64,000 nucleotides of DNA from Paramyrothecium sp. XJ0827. Lineage: Eukaryota; Ascomycota; Sordariomycetes; Hypocreales; Stachybotryaceae. The stretch covers positions 3,410,001 to 3,474,000 of the forward strand of contig JAJFPB010000006.1 in assembly GCA_020881915.1 (NCBI GenBank), in the 5' to 3' direction. The translations under genes were made by a program, and so were the position numbers. A model generated the notes under the pieces. It did not search any database, was not told where the DNA came from, and saw only the letters and a program-made list of their open reading frames with translations. This document shows positions 35,969 through 47,207 of this stretch, one piece after another; position 1 is the stretch's first letter, and the number at the start of each line of letters is the position of its first letter.

Positions 35969-35976
35969 CTTTTATA
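35969..35976 (-). promoter_or_regulatory. TATA box of the carboxylesterase gene
   Basis: TATAAAAG on the minus strand, 107-114 bp before the chosen ATG. Its place inside the longer open frame supports the downstream start. Confidence 0.65.
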
Positions 35977-38900
35977 TTTGGCGATGAAAACATTCGTCAT
36001 CCACAATTTAACGTTCAAGTCCCTTGTCTTCTGATGATTAAACATCAGCCTTCGTTTCTAGGACTGCTTTGGCCTGAACCGCAAGGGTCTCCTTTTTCGC
36101 GGCCTGCATCATGTCGTCAAGATCCCCAACAACTTCGTTCAAATTCGTCCAGCCGCATGTAAGAGCCGCGGGATTATGGTCATCGCTCTATTCCTTGTGA
36201 CTCGTTCATTATAGATTTGGAACGAGACATGTAGTCGGCCGACCTTTGCCGCCGTCAATTACCGATACCAAATGTGTCTCACTGGATTCCAAAAACTGGT
36301 TGATTCTTCAGATTTGAGGAACATGCGACTGCCACATTCCTCCCGCCAACGCCACTCTAGTTGGAACCTGGGGTTGATCGCCACGTCGTAGTGAAATGAT
36401 TGATGTGGGTCCCGTCAGAAGATGTTGTTGGCTAGATCGGCTTTGAAAATCAGATGGCGCTCTGAGAAACAGCTTGACTGACTGCTCTTGATCTGGAGAA
36501 ATGGACGAATTGGGGGCCACGGGGCGGTCAGGGATCGGGAGGGATCAACCGTGTCTCAAACCCTCTGTTGGTCTTTGAGTGTCTGGGTCAGGGATTTTGT
36601 TGATCTAGTTGAAGGGAACTTTATCTTGAATGACGCAACGCTGGCGAGAAAATTGGGTTTGAGTCACTGGAATTGGTGATAAAGGTAATAGACCACAACT
36701 CCTTACTTTGACTTGCTATGAGCTGTCATGTGAGCATATGAAAAGGGTTTCTCGACTATCGATTGTTCACGCAGATGATCCGGAACATGCAACGCCCGGC
36801 GGCCATCTGATGTATTGTACGCTGATCTGAGACTGCAGGATGTCTCTGGAAACCCTGCTGTAGCCCAGGCCCAAGACCCAGTCACAGATAAGTCATGCAG
36901 ATGTCTTTATACATTCACTGCGTGGGGCACTTCATCTCAAAGAAAAGTGCAAGCTCGACGAATCGTCGTGATACTCTGCTGTATTGTAGTAATCATGAGT
37001 TGATTCAACATCCTGCAAGCCCAGAAAAAGGTCGCGGTCTTTTGTGTCCTGTCATCGTCCCTTGCATGTTCCTTTTTCCTCTTGTCTTTGTTGGAGTCTT
37101 CGTATGTGTCGGAGTCAGTTGAAAGTGCGGGGTTACTTGGGACATGAAAGCCAATGACGGTGTACTTTTTCAAAACAGCTTTTGCCTGCTAGGTGAACTT
37201 TGGTCGGCGAGATTAATCTGTAGGGTAAAGTAAAATAACGTAGTGCCGAAAAGAAACTTGGTGAACTTCAACAACCGCCTAACACCATTTCGAAGACGAG
37301 TTTGTAGCTGCGTATACGTAAATGTGTTGACAAAAGCGGACTAAAGCAAAAGATTCATTAACAGTGTACAGCATCTCAATATGGTCGATCGTCTAGCTCA
37401 GCCAAAGGTTTCAAAAGTGTATTGGCGAGTTGTGAAGGAACGCGCCCTAGTCCTTTGAAGCCAGTTGCGCCGTGAGTGCAACGTCGATTACTTTTGCCTC
37501 CATTAGCTTCCGTTCAGTGGAGAAGAGGCGCACAATGTTTTGGCTCACAGTTTTCCTCCAAGACTTTCACCAAACAGTACGCCCATAGCTGCTCAATGGT
37601 AGTCGGAATAAACGCCGTCTGTAGATTTCTGGCCCTCTCAAGCAGCACAGCGACCCTCCATCCTTGGACGAAACGCGTGGCAATGAGCAAGGTGGCCTGG
37701 TTGTAGAGTGTCATGTTGATACTCCAATCTGCGCGTATTGCGACCTATGTCAGAGAGGACGAATATATGAATTTAATCTGGAAATGGCTGGCGTCGATTT
37801 CACGCATGACGTACCACGATGGAACGCGAAACTGGGGCACAATTAGCGGAGCTTTTCTTGCCGTTTAGCATGTTTGAATCATCCTTACGGTTCAGCAGGG
37901 GAACTCTCGACGCCATCAACACTGGGCAGCTTAAACAGGCTGGACAAGTTGGACATTGTAGCTGTATTCGAGGGCTCACGTTGTTTGCTTGAGCAATTTT
38001 GAGCGCAGTGTTTTGAAAGACGATTCTTCGAGGAGATGGAACGAGCAGAAGCCAAGGACGAACAACGGTAAGTTGAGATGAAGGGTAAAGGCAAAACGGC
38101 AGATGGCACTGACGAGAGCGGATGACCATAGATCACCCGCGATCTGCACCTGGCAGCTCCCACGAACGCGCCGCCGCGGCAACCGACAACGCGTGCCAGA
38201 TTAACTAAGTACGTGCCAGCTGCAAGATAGATTTACCAAGAGCCACCGAAACGATTGTGTGCGCCGGTGCCCAACACGCATGATCCATCTTTCTCCAACT
38301 CTATACTCACTACGTCCTGCCATCAGGCCTTTCCAATCGCCTCAATCCTCGGAAATGGTTACAGCATCGCGCTGTGATTACGATGCAAAAGCTTCTCCTC
38401 AGTTTGGGAGTGAGTACTGAAGTAAGTTCGCCAAGCAATACTTGATTAGTGCTGAATGCATCTCTCAGCCAACATACTCTAAGATCTGCCGAGTCAACAG
38501 AACCTTGGTACTTCGATTCACAGACCGTCGCGTCGAGCCTTCCCTCCTCCATCCCGTGGCGTGAGTGCGTGTCGGTTTTGCCCGTAGCCAGACCGCACGG
38601 CCTCAGCTTGAGAAAGGGGCTCTTCTGGATCCCACATTCATCACTACGCGGGGACTATAGACAAGGACTGCCAACCCCTTACCAACAGTCGGAGTGTACT
38701 CAGAGCGAAGGCCAGCAACACCCGACTAGGTGAAGATGTTGGCTCGGGTTGTTACCGCTGAAAATTCAGGGGACGAATTGCAGGCTTTTGGTGTGCGTCT
38801 CAACAGTAAAAAAAGATCTGACACAGGGGTATATGGCTGGAATTTGCAGGCTGAGAGTGGTATCGTTCAACCAACACTCACGCAAGCCAGGGGTTGTGGG

Positions 38901-39480
38901 AGGGCTCGGACCATCGCAACTCTCCAGATGCGCGCGTTCTAGCTCGTTTCCACAGCCAGTGCTGCGGTGGTCTTCCTTGAAGTTCTGGGCCTCTGCCAAC
39001 AGTATTTTGAGGGGCCCAACATGCTATACTTGTCTACTACTAGAATCACCACCCGGTCAAGCTTGACTTAAGGTGCTTGGATAGAAAAAAGGCTGGCCTT
39101 CTCGATGCTGTCGGCAGGGCGGTGTTTAGTTCAGATCGGCGCGTCTCGATAAGGCTGTTTGGCCGGCATGGCAAGAAGCTCGGACAGCTGCACATTATTC
39201 CCTGGCTACCAACCAGGCGGCCTATCCGAAATTAAACCCTAGTTGATCGTGGTCCAGGAAAACGTGTGCTGTAGACGTGCCATGGCCTGGGCCACTTCTG
39301 CAAGTGTTGGTTCTCATGTGTAGCAGGTGTGTGGAGCAGGATCCAGATCAGCCAATCACACCACGGCCCGAAGGGACTTCTGCCGAGATCTGTTGGTTCG
39401 GAATATGGGGGCGGTCGAGATGTTTAATTTAGAAATCGAGCAGCAGGTCCATAAGATGCATCTACACTTATGAAATGGAA

Positions 39481-39770
39481 TATATAACGACTGATCTCTT
39501 ATCGAACTTCATCATGAAGCAAGCACCAGAAAACACTCCAAAAAAACACTCGTTTCCTTTTTCTCTTCTTTTCTTCCATTCCTTTTGTCTGTTGCTTATT
39601 TGACTTGCATTCACTCCTTCAAAGTTCTCCATCGCTACTGTGTAGCATTTTTGTTCACTTTCTTTTCCACAAAAACTTTTTCTATTCTCTGCTACTTCTA
39701 GCAGCAGTATTGTATTCGCTTCTCTCTCACTGAGCAGGCTTCTCCATCTATTCCGACACAGCCAGTTCGC
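39481..39770 (+). promoter_or_regulatory. TATA box and pyrimidine-rich leader of the jacalin/aerolysin-like gene
   Basis: TATATAA at 39481-39487 is followed by a long C/T-rich tract (about 39549-39760), a layout common upstream of highly expressed fungal genes. An ATG at 39514 would open a 29-codon upstream frame ending at 39603 if transcription starts before it. Confidence 0.5.
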
Positions 39771-39775
39771 CCAAC

Positions 39776-41832
39776 ATGCCTTCGCTCAGCAAATGTGTTT
39801 CTACAGTAATGGCCAGCCTTGTGGCTTTGGGCCTACCCTTTGCTCATGGCGAAGAGATGGACTGCAGCTTTGGTGACTATGCTAGTAGCATCGGAGCTGG
39901 GACAGGGGGCGGAAATCCGTTTTGCCTTTCCAAGCACAATCAAGGCCTCCTGATTAAGAGGCTCGAGGTCTCCGCTGACAAGGAAACTGTGCGCGGCATC
40001 AAGGTCTTGTGGACGGATGGGACAGAAGGAATTGCTGGTAATATGGATTCGCAGTTTCACGAAACGTGGTCGGAGTCCATCGAGTGGGATCCTCTCGTGG
40101 ACCATCTTACGTCACTGCATCTGTGGACCAATGCCCGAGGCAGCGACGAGGCCGGTGGTGTTAGCAGAATCTACGTGACTACGTCCAACGAGAATAAGCT
40201 AAGTGCGCTAATTATCCCCAGGTTTCTGTCCAGAATTTGCGCTTACAAGTGTATAGATGTTGGAAATGACGACTCCACAGGGGAGCCCAGTTGGAAGGCA
40301 GACCTTAGTAAAGATGGCACTCTCCTTGGCCTTGAAGGAAATGCCAACTTCGCCGTCGACAGTCTCCATTTCATCATGTCTAACTCCAAGCTCAACAGGC
40401 AATCCATTGTTGACATGGAACTCAAGCCTTCGGTCGACGAGCTCAACGCGAGAGAAAGTTTGAGGTTAATGACCTTGCCACACTATGGTTTATTCAACAA
40501 CTAATTCTCAACTAGTGACCGTGGATTTCAATTGAAATCGATTGAGACTTGGGAGTTTTCTGTATGTGCCTTAAAATGTGATGAAGCTCACATGATAGCT
40601 AATCCTATTACTATGGCAGAACCCGGATCAAAACCATCAAGCCGAGTATGGTTTGAAGAAAGCCATCAAGTTGAGCGAAGGAACAACAATCACGAAATCA
40701 ACCACGGATTCGTTTGAGCTTGGACAGGTAAGTCGTGATGTGGAAACTGTCTTAGGAAGATATGTTTCAGCTTCGTGTGAAGAAAGAATTCAGTTGACAA
40801 TACTGTGAAGGGATTCTCATTCACTGTCTCCATGGGCATCCCCGAAGTAGCGGAGACCGAATTGACCACGAATTTGGATTTGAAGTGGACAACCACAAAC
40901 GAGTATGCGACGACCGACACCAAAACAAGGGAGGTAAGGCAGCATCTTGACATTTCCTTTCGCGCGCGAAGTGTCAGAAACTGACGGGTCTCTTAGGACT
41001 CCATTGAAGTCGAGGGCAAAATCAAGCTTGACCCAGGGGAGTCCGCTAAGTGCGAAGCTTTCGCCTACACTGCAAGATCCTTGGAAGTTATGTGGTATGG
41101 CAAGGTAAGTCAAGCTTCCATCTTCATCACGATCAGGTGGCTCACAGGTTTTATTTCTAGGTGAAACTTGAGTTCATCGACGGTACAGCTCTCTTCTTTG
41201 ACTCTCACGGCAATTACAACTCTGTTGGATTTACCAAGGGTAAAATCGTCTGCAGGAAGGGCGACAAGGATGCGACAGCAGACTTCTCAAACAACGCAGA
41301 GGGACTCGAGGACCGAGAGAGGAAGATTCTTTATGACACTCCCCCTGAGCAAGCAGACAAGCCATCTGATAAGCCCTCCGGTGGCGCCTCGGACGACCCG
41401 ACCCTTGGCGAACTTCTCGATAAACTGCTGGGGGGTGGCCTGGGTGGAGGCCAGGGCGGTGCTGCAGATCAGCCTCCCCCTCCCCCTCCCGAGATTCACC
41501 AGGGCCTGCCTCCCCTCCGGGACGAGACGTTAAACACTGTCCCCGAGACTTCCGGTAACGAAGGGCTCCCCGTTGTCGACGACCCTGCGGACGATGAACT
41601 ACCCCCGGTTACTGGACCATTTGAAGGATCAACAGACCTTAGCGACGAAGGACTCCCCGTTGTCGACGATCTTGCGAATGGAGAGCCCCCCGTTACAGGA
41701 CCGTTCGACGGGTCTCCAATCCCTCCCATTGTCGACGATCCTGCGCATGAAGAAGACGCCCCCGTTACGGGACCCAGCCCTATCAAAAGATCCGAGAGAG
41801 CGCGTCCCATCGGTGCCAAGTTCCGATACTAG
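39776..41832 (+). CDS. Secreted protein with jacalin-like lectin and aerolysin-like domains
   Basis: Proposed exons are 39776-40464, 40516-40561, 40620-40727, about 40787-40933, 40997-41104 and 41161-41832. Exon 1 has a signal peptide (about residues 1-25) and a jacalin-like domain (about 30-150, with a GTGGGNPF strand). Exons 3-6 have a pattern I associate with aerolysin-type beta-pore-forming proteins: Thr/Ser-rich strands before and after a GIPEVAE segment. Such proteins bind glycans or membranes and can assemble pores; any activity here is inference. The C-terminal 140 residues are acidic and Pro-rich with three to four imperfect repeats built on VVDD...PPVTGPF, and end in a basic segment. 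The join into exon 4 is uncertain: the pyrimidine-rich ATTCAG at 40793 gives the wrong phase, while an AAAG acceptor at 40786 keeps the frame. Either that weak site is used or the gene is disrupted there. Confidence 0.66.
41500..41790 (+). repeat. Coding tandem repeats in the acidic C-terminal tail
   Basis: The DNA encodes three to four units of about 23-29 codons sharing GLPVVDD, an acidic spacer and PPVTGPF. The GTTGTCGACGA word recurs at each unit. They lie after the aerolysin-like domain and after a poly-proline run. Confidence 0.75.
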
Positions 41833-42744
41833 GCGAGCATAGTGGTCGTTGGGTGACCCGAGGCGTCAGGCTTTGTACATTATAGTGTCTGAAATTGTGG
41901 GAATTCTGGGAGTTCTAGAGGATTTGTTTCTTTCGGCCAAAGCAAGCGACGTGGCCAAGTGCATATAACGTTCATGGGTTCGGCAAGGCTTCCGCTACAA
42001 TACAGCTTTTACTTTTAGTTTAGCAAGGGGAGAATACAGGTTTGGTGCAGTTTTCAACTTCAACCTATATGCAAATGTCGTGGTGTGTTCATCTGACCCT
42101 GGGCGTGGTCTAGGGTACTCGCCCCCTTTGCATCACATCTAGCAGAATGCATTCTCAATCTCTTCCTCCTCCACTTCTCAACCAAGCCACGACAATATGG
42201 AGCAAACGACCGACGTGCCATTGTTCACGGTCAGCTAACGTTCTGACCTGGTGCGTACGCTTGCAAGACAGTTGGTGCCAAGAGCGTAAAGGCTCCATTG
42301 CCCAGCCGATAACCCGAACTGAGTATCCATCGCAAGCGCTCGCATACGCGAATGGACAGGGAGGCCGCGTCAGCCACTTCCTTGACTTTTGCACATCAGA
42401 GCTCCATTTTGTCTGCGGCTGAATCAATTAGATCGATCGGATCTACGTTATCCCTGCAGATGTGCATAAAGTCGTTGATTTTCCCGAGTGCTGGAGCCGC
42501 GATTGTGGAATGGAGCTCATGACGTCAGGACATGGTTTGAGACAAAAGGCAGCTTTCACATGTTTACGTCGGCGGCGCCCGTTGAAGGGAGGGAGATGCT
42601 GGACTACCATCATATCCTCATACAGTAGCAGCACTTCCTTTTATGGCTTGCCATCCTCACTGCATCTGACATTTGCATTGTAACATTGTACCCTTGCAGC
42701 ACTGAGCCTCTCAACCGATCCCTTGTGCATCACCAATCCCTGCC
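41833..42744. other. Spacer with the promoter of the DUF3292 gene
   Basis: No gene is seen. The right end is the upstream region of the DUF3292 gene. Confidence 0.45.
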
Positions 42745-44877
42745 ATGTCGGCGCCAGAAGAGCCACCAGTCCCAGTGGCCGCGCCTGTGGCCCACGACGG
42801 CACCGTGACCACGCCGTACACAAGCAGCGAGCCTGAGATCGTGGAGAAGTACGAAGCAGAGCAGCCGACCGCCAGCCATGCTCTGGCCGAGGAGAGCCTC
42901 GAATGGAGCTCGGACGAGAAGGGCGCGAGCCAGTTCCGCCACACAGGCAAGGAAGTCAACGACCTGGGCTGGAACGAAGACTCGCGCGAGATGCCACAGC
43001 CGCTCGTGGGCGGTCTGAGGAACGAGCAGCTATGGGCGCTCATTCGGAGATTTGACAAGCACACCTTTCACGTCAAGAGCATAGACGAACCCCCCCTCGC
43101 CAACCTGGACATGAACATCGCTGAAAACGAGGAGTTCTCACCCGACAAGTTGCGCGCCCAGATGGAAAGGTTCTACGTCGTCGTCATTGCCAGCCTCTTT
43201 TCGTTCTGGAAACACATCGTCCGACTTCGGTCGTGGAGGGAGTGGCAGCGCACTTCCAGCTTCCTGGCCGTCTACGTGGCCGCGTGGCTGCTGGACCTTC
43301 TCGTCCCGACCTTTGTCGCCTTCCTCATGGTCCTGATCCTGTATCCACCCTCGCGGGAGTACTGCTTCCCACCGGCGCCGGCCGCCATCATCGACTCCAA
43401 GACGGGCGGCGTCAAGAAACCAGCCGCCGGCGTGTTGGCGTCTGAAGGGTCCATCACAGGCGCTCCTGAGAAGCACGAGGGGGAGGCCGTTGAGCAAGAG
43501 GCGCACAGTTTTGTGAACAGTATCTCCACGGTATGTTCCGGTGTAAGAGATGGATTTTTTATGATTATGTGATTCGGCGTGTGCTGTTCCCCGACTGAGC
43601 TGACTCTGGACCTATATCTAGCTGGTGATGAGCACTGCTGCAGGCAAACACCCACAGGGCGACCCTCACAACGACGAGATCGCACCCGATCCAACGCAAA
43701 TGACGGAGAATGTTGCCGAAGCAAGAGATAACACCGAGGGCAATGATTCGAGCGTCGAGCACGACCGGACAAAGGTGCCTGTGTCCCGCGCAGTATGGGA
43801 CAAGGCTGGCCCGATGTTGCGCCTGCTCTCGGATTTTGTTGATACCTGGGAACGCTTCGGAAACGCACTGAGCCCGACGCCCCCATTCCCGCATGAAAAG
43901 CCTCGACTTTCTCTCGCCGCGGTCTTGCTCCCCATGCTGATTCTGTCTTCCTTGACCACCTCCTACATGCTGACCAAGGGAATGGGTTTTGGTGTTGGCT
44001 TCACCTTCTTCGGCGACCCGATCATTACGCCCACAATCGCCTTCATCAACAGAACCTATCCACGATGGGAAAAATATGTCGAGCTGCGTCACACTATACT
44101 CAGGGGCGTTCCCACAAACGCGCAACTTGCCGTCACCCTCCTGCGGATCGGAGAGAAGAACAGGGCACCCATTCCACCACCTCCCGCCTCTGATGTGCCA
44201 CCTCCGGTGCAGCCACACAGCACGGCCGGTGAAGGCTTGGAACATTTAGGTACGCCGCCGTTCCCTCTTGCATCTTCCATTCTGAGCTAATGATTGCAGA
44301 AGGAGCCACTGATGCGGAAATCCAAGACGCTGTTCAGCCAGCGCCTGACGCGGATGTTGTAGAAGACGAGGGCAAACAAAAGCCAAAGAAGGCCAAACGC
44401 ATCCTCAACGCGATCAAAGGGGCTACGAAGGGTGGTGTTCACACTCTACTTACCGCAGACAAGGCCAAGGCTGCCGCGGGTGCGCATCACGCCAAGGACC
44501 GCCTAGGCGTGGTCAGGACCGAAGCCGAGCCCGTCACAGGACCGATCCACTTCGTGGCCCGATTCAAGGGAAAGAAGGGGCACGCATACATTACCGAGAC
44601 GGCGACGACGCCCGCGCTGAGCTGGACGTCGAACATTGACGACGCCGACCCGGCGTGGACGATCCTCATGAGCGACATCAGCGAGGTGCAAAAGGTCGGC
44701 GGCCTGGGCTGGAAATCGAAGCTCATTGTCGGATGGGCCATGGACCGACAGGTCATGGACGGCCTGATTGTGAGGACCAAGACGGGCGGCGAGTTCCACC
44801 TCACGGCTATCGTGATGAGGGACGAGCTGTTCAACCGGTTGATTTCCATTGGCACCCAGATGTGGGAGCTGGTGTGA
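42745..44877 (+). CDS. DUF3292 fungal membrane protein
   Basis: Three exons (42745-43530, 43622-44249, 44300-44877) encode 663 residues. Both introns are GT-AG (GTATGT, GTACGC). The N-terminus is Pro-rich and acidic with no signal peptide. A QPLVGGLRNEQLWALIRRFDK segment (86-106) starts the conserved part. A hydrophobic stretch at 172-200 and another at about 357-380 should be membrane spans or hairpins. A Lys-rich segment and a beta-rich C-terminal domain with GPIHFVARFKGKKGHAYI, WTILMSDISEVQKVGGLGWK and a Trp near the C-terminus follow, reminiscent of GRAM/PH-type membrane modules. The layout matches DUF3292 as I recall it; the function is unknown. Organelle-membrane location is inference. 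Confidence 0.88.
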
Positions 44878-45513
44878 TTCGCAGGCTTGCCGCCAGACAG
44901 TCACGATGCTACGCCCGTATACGATTAGATCCCAGATACCTCGAAGTAAAATAATAATGCAAATTGACAGTTGAACAATCGTGTTTCCCCCACATCGTAT
45001 TACAAATGGTGTACGGTTTGAGCCTCCATGAGTTGCCAGAAACCGCAGCGGCAAGGTTGTGCGCCGATGGCTCATGTAAGCTTCCGTATGGCGTCTGACT
45101 CACCGGCCGGGTTCCAGACCGCCAGCTCAACGGCATCGTGAAGTTTTATTGGTGGCTCACAAGGTTGCTCCTCCGAGCCGAAGCCCCATCGCCAGCTTCC
45201 CCCGCCTTGCCCCAGTCGTTTCGGCTTGACCCAGCCGCTCGGAGAGCCGAGCTGAAGGCGGGGTGGATTCCGTCATTGTCCAGTCTCCATATTGTCGTCG
45301 CAACATTATTCAGCAATCTCAAAACATAGCTTCATTCATCTTGAATCTGCGGAATCGGAGAAGACAGTGTAATTGAAGTTGACCTCGAATTGTCGGCTTT
45401 AGCTTATAAGAACAAACCCGCAGCGACAACAGACCATAAGTAATAACAGAGACTCCACGCACAGTAAACATAACAACGGATTCTTAGCAGACGCCCTCAA
45501 CTAAGAACCCAGC
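44878..45513. other. Spacer and promoter of the metallo-beta-lactamase-fold gene
   Basis: A TATAAG at 45405-45410 lies about 105 bp before the downstream ATG. Nothing else is recognised. Confidence 0.5.
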
Positions 45514-46425
45514 ATGGCAATCACTCTCGAGCCGTATGAGCCTGAAAAGGCAGCCAAGTGGCTCCTATGCAAGACCTGCGGCACGCAGTTCCCCACGGAC
45601 AATCGCGAGACCCTGACCTCATGCCACATCTGCGACGACCCGCGCCAATACGTCCCGCCGTCCGGCCAGTCGTTCCTCACGCTCGAGGAGCTGCAGCAGT
45701 CTCATCACAACGAGTTCGTCACCTACAAGCACGACTCTCGGATCGAATTCATCCAGACGACGCCGCGCTTCGGCATTGGCCAGCGCGGCATTCTCATCAA
45801 GACGCCAAAGGGCAACGTGCTCTGGGACTGCATCGCGCTGCTGGACCAGGACACCATCGGCAAGATCGAGAAGCTCGGCGGGCTCAAGGCCATCGTCATC
45901 AGCCACCCGCACTACTACACGACCCATGTCCAATGGGCCCGAGCCTTCCGCTGCCCCGTCTACCTCGCCGCCGAGGACAAGGAATGGGCAACGCTCCAGT
46001 CCAGCCACCAGGTCGCCCTCACCGACATCGAAACGGACATCGAGGGCACGGGGGTCAAGACCGTCAAGCTGGGTGGCCACTTCCCGGGCTCCCTCGTGGC
46101 TCTCTACGACGGCCGCCTCTTCCACGCGGACACGCTCGTCACGACGCCGGCCGGCCTGGGCAACTGGTCGCCGCGGGAGCGCCCGCGCGGCGCCACCACG
46201 TTCGCGTACATGTGGAGCATCCCCAACATGATCCCGCTGAGCGCCGACGAGGTGGCGCGCATGTGGGCTGTGCTCAAGAGGTACGACTTCCACGCGGCGC
46301 ACGGCGCGTTTGGCGGGTGGGACATCGAGGCCGAGGACATTAAGGGGCGGACGCTGCAGAGCATGCAGATCCAGGTCAAGTATATGGGGTATGGGGATCA
46401 TGCGCTGCTGGCTGAGACGGTGTAG
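45514..46425 (+). CDS. Metallo-beta-lactamase-fold protein with N-terminal CxxC pair
   Basis: A single exon of 303 residues. Cys19/Cys22 and Cys37/Cys40 form a zinc-ribbon-like element before the main domain. The metallo-beta-lactamase fold begins at about residue 75 with FIQTTPRFGIGQRGILI and an NVLWDC strand. The metal motif is HPHYYTTH (His131, His133, His138): the usual Asp of HxHxDH is replaced by Thr. His189 (GGHFPGS) and Asp206 (HADTL) fit the next ligands. A late histidine (AAHGAFGG, about 266) may complete the site. The Thr suggests one metal site is weakened, so the reaction cannot be assumed; a thioesterase or glyoxalase-II-like hydrolase is possible. No signal peptide is seen. The region is very GC-rich, which produces long spurious frames on both strands. 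Confidence 0.88.
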   Translation: MAITLEPYEPEKAAKWLLCKTCGTQFPTDNRETLTSCHICDDPRQYVPPSGQSFLTLEELQQSHHNEFVTYKHDSRIEFIQTTPRFGIGQRGILIKTPKGNVLWDCIALLDQDTIGKIEKLGGLKAIVISHPHYYTTHVQWARAFRCPVYLAAEDKEWATLQSSHQVALTDIETDIEGTGVKTVKLGGHFPGSLVALYDGRLFHADTLVTTPAGLGNWSPRERPRGATTFAYMWSIPNMIPLSADEVARMWAVLKRYDFHAAHGAFGGWDIEAEDIKGRTLQSMQIQVKYMGYGDHALLAETV

Positions 46426-46729
46426 GTCTGCACTATGCGGTGGTGGTGAATTATACGACATGTATTCAGTCTTTCTGCTCTTGAATGCAGCTAATTAACA
46501 GGATCGTCAAGACCATAAAGTAAGCATTTCCAAGGATCTTCCCAAATATTTTGAACACCATCGTGTACGCCTCATGATGGTAGCCATGACTGAACCCTGA
46601 AAAGAAACAAAAAGTTACCCTAACTCCCCGTACCCGCTCACGCTAAATCAATAATACAGAGGAATACACCTCATAAAAAAGGAATGACTGTACAGGTCGG
46701 AGTCACGATTGGGTTTCGACGTCCAACTC
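46426..46729. other. Convergent 3' spacer
   Basis: It lies between the ends of the plus-strand metallo-beta-lactamase-fold gene and the minus-strand small gene. No feature is recognised. Confidence 0.5.
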
Positions 46730-47207
46730 TCATCGCCGATGCCAGAACCGGCGGCCATGCTTGTCCTTGTCCTTGGATGAGGTGGACTCGGTATCGTGTC
46801 GCGTGTACAGGCTGTCGAGCATCTCCCACCCCTCCTCGGGTAGGTCGACGAGCGAGTGGTTGAGGGTGTCAATGATGAAGCGACTCGCTGCTGGTAGTTA
46901 GCATCAGAGCATTTCCACGTCTCGTTTGCCATGCTGCAAAGGCATAAAGAGACAACAGGGAGAGTGCCGGGCACGTACGCATTAGATCAACCGCCTCATC
47001 GCCTGCTCCCGCAGCCAAGCTCACCCTCGTCGAGTTGTAGCAGCCGTAGCGCTCCTGAAGCTCCAGCATGCATTTCCATAGGTCAACCGTTTCATCTGCG
47101 CTCAGCCCTTCGCAACTCCGTACAGAGGATGTGCTGGACTGGCGGCTTCGGGCGAAGCCATGCATGGGGAGGCCCTCGGGAATACTGTCGCTTTGGTAGT
47201 GCTCCAT
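46730..47207 (-). CDS. Small conserved fungal protein of unknown function
   Basis: Two exons (47207-46979 and 46890-46730) give 129 residues. Exon 1 starts with a Ser-rich segment and then DLWKCMLELQERYGCYNSTR, with two cysteines and a helical look. Exon 2 contains RFIIDTLNHSLVDLPEEGWEMLD and a charged C-terminus ending in FWHRR. The intron (GTACGT donor, CTAAC branch) ends in a CAGCAG pair, so either of two acceptors three bases apart keeps the frame and adds or omits one residue. I recall the helical core as conserved in related fungi but know no function. No signal peptide or membrane span is seen. Confidence 0.75.

Larger units (their letters stand above)
35863..39775. other. 3.9-kb spacer without a supportable gene
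   Basis: It contains the promoter of the esterase at its left end and the promoter and pyrimidine-rich leader of the next gene at its right end. A minus-strand frame at 37.5-37.7 kb looks faintly protein-like but has no recognised domain. Confidence 0.45.

Noticed and set aside
35863..36045. N-terminal extension of the carboxylesterase by 61 residues
   Set aside because: The downstream ATG begins a clean signal peptide, and a TATA box lies within the extension.
37514..37714. 66-aa minus-strand frame with a helical look
   Set aside because: It is isolated, has no domain and no convincing start or splice context.
45558..46461. Long frames of 261 aa (plus, other phase) and 280 aa (minus) over the metallo-beta-lactamase-fold gene
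   Set aside because: They are Arg/Pro/Ala-rich shadows caused by the high GC of the real gene and have no domain content.
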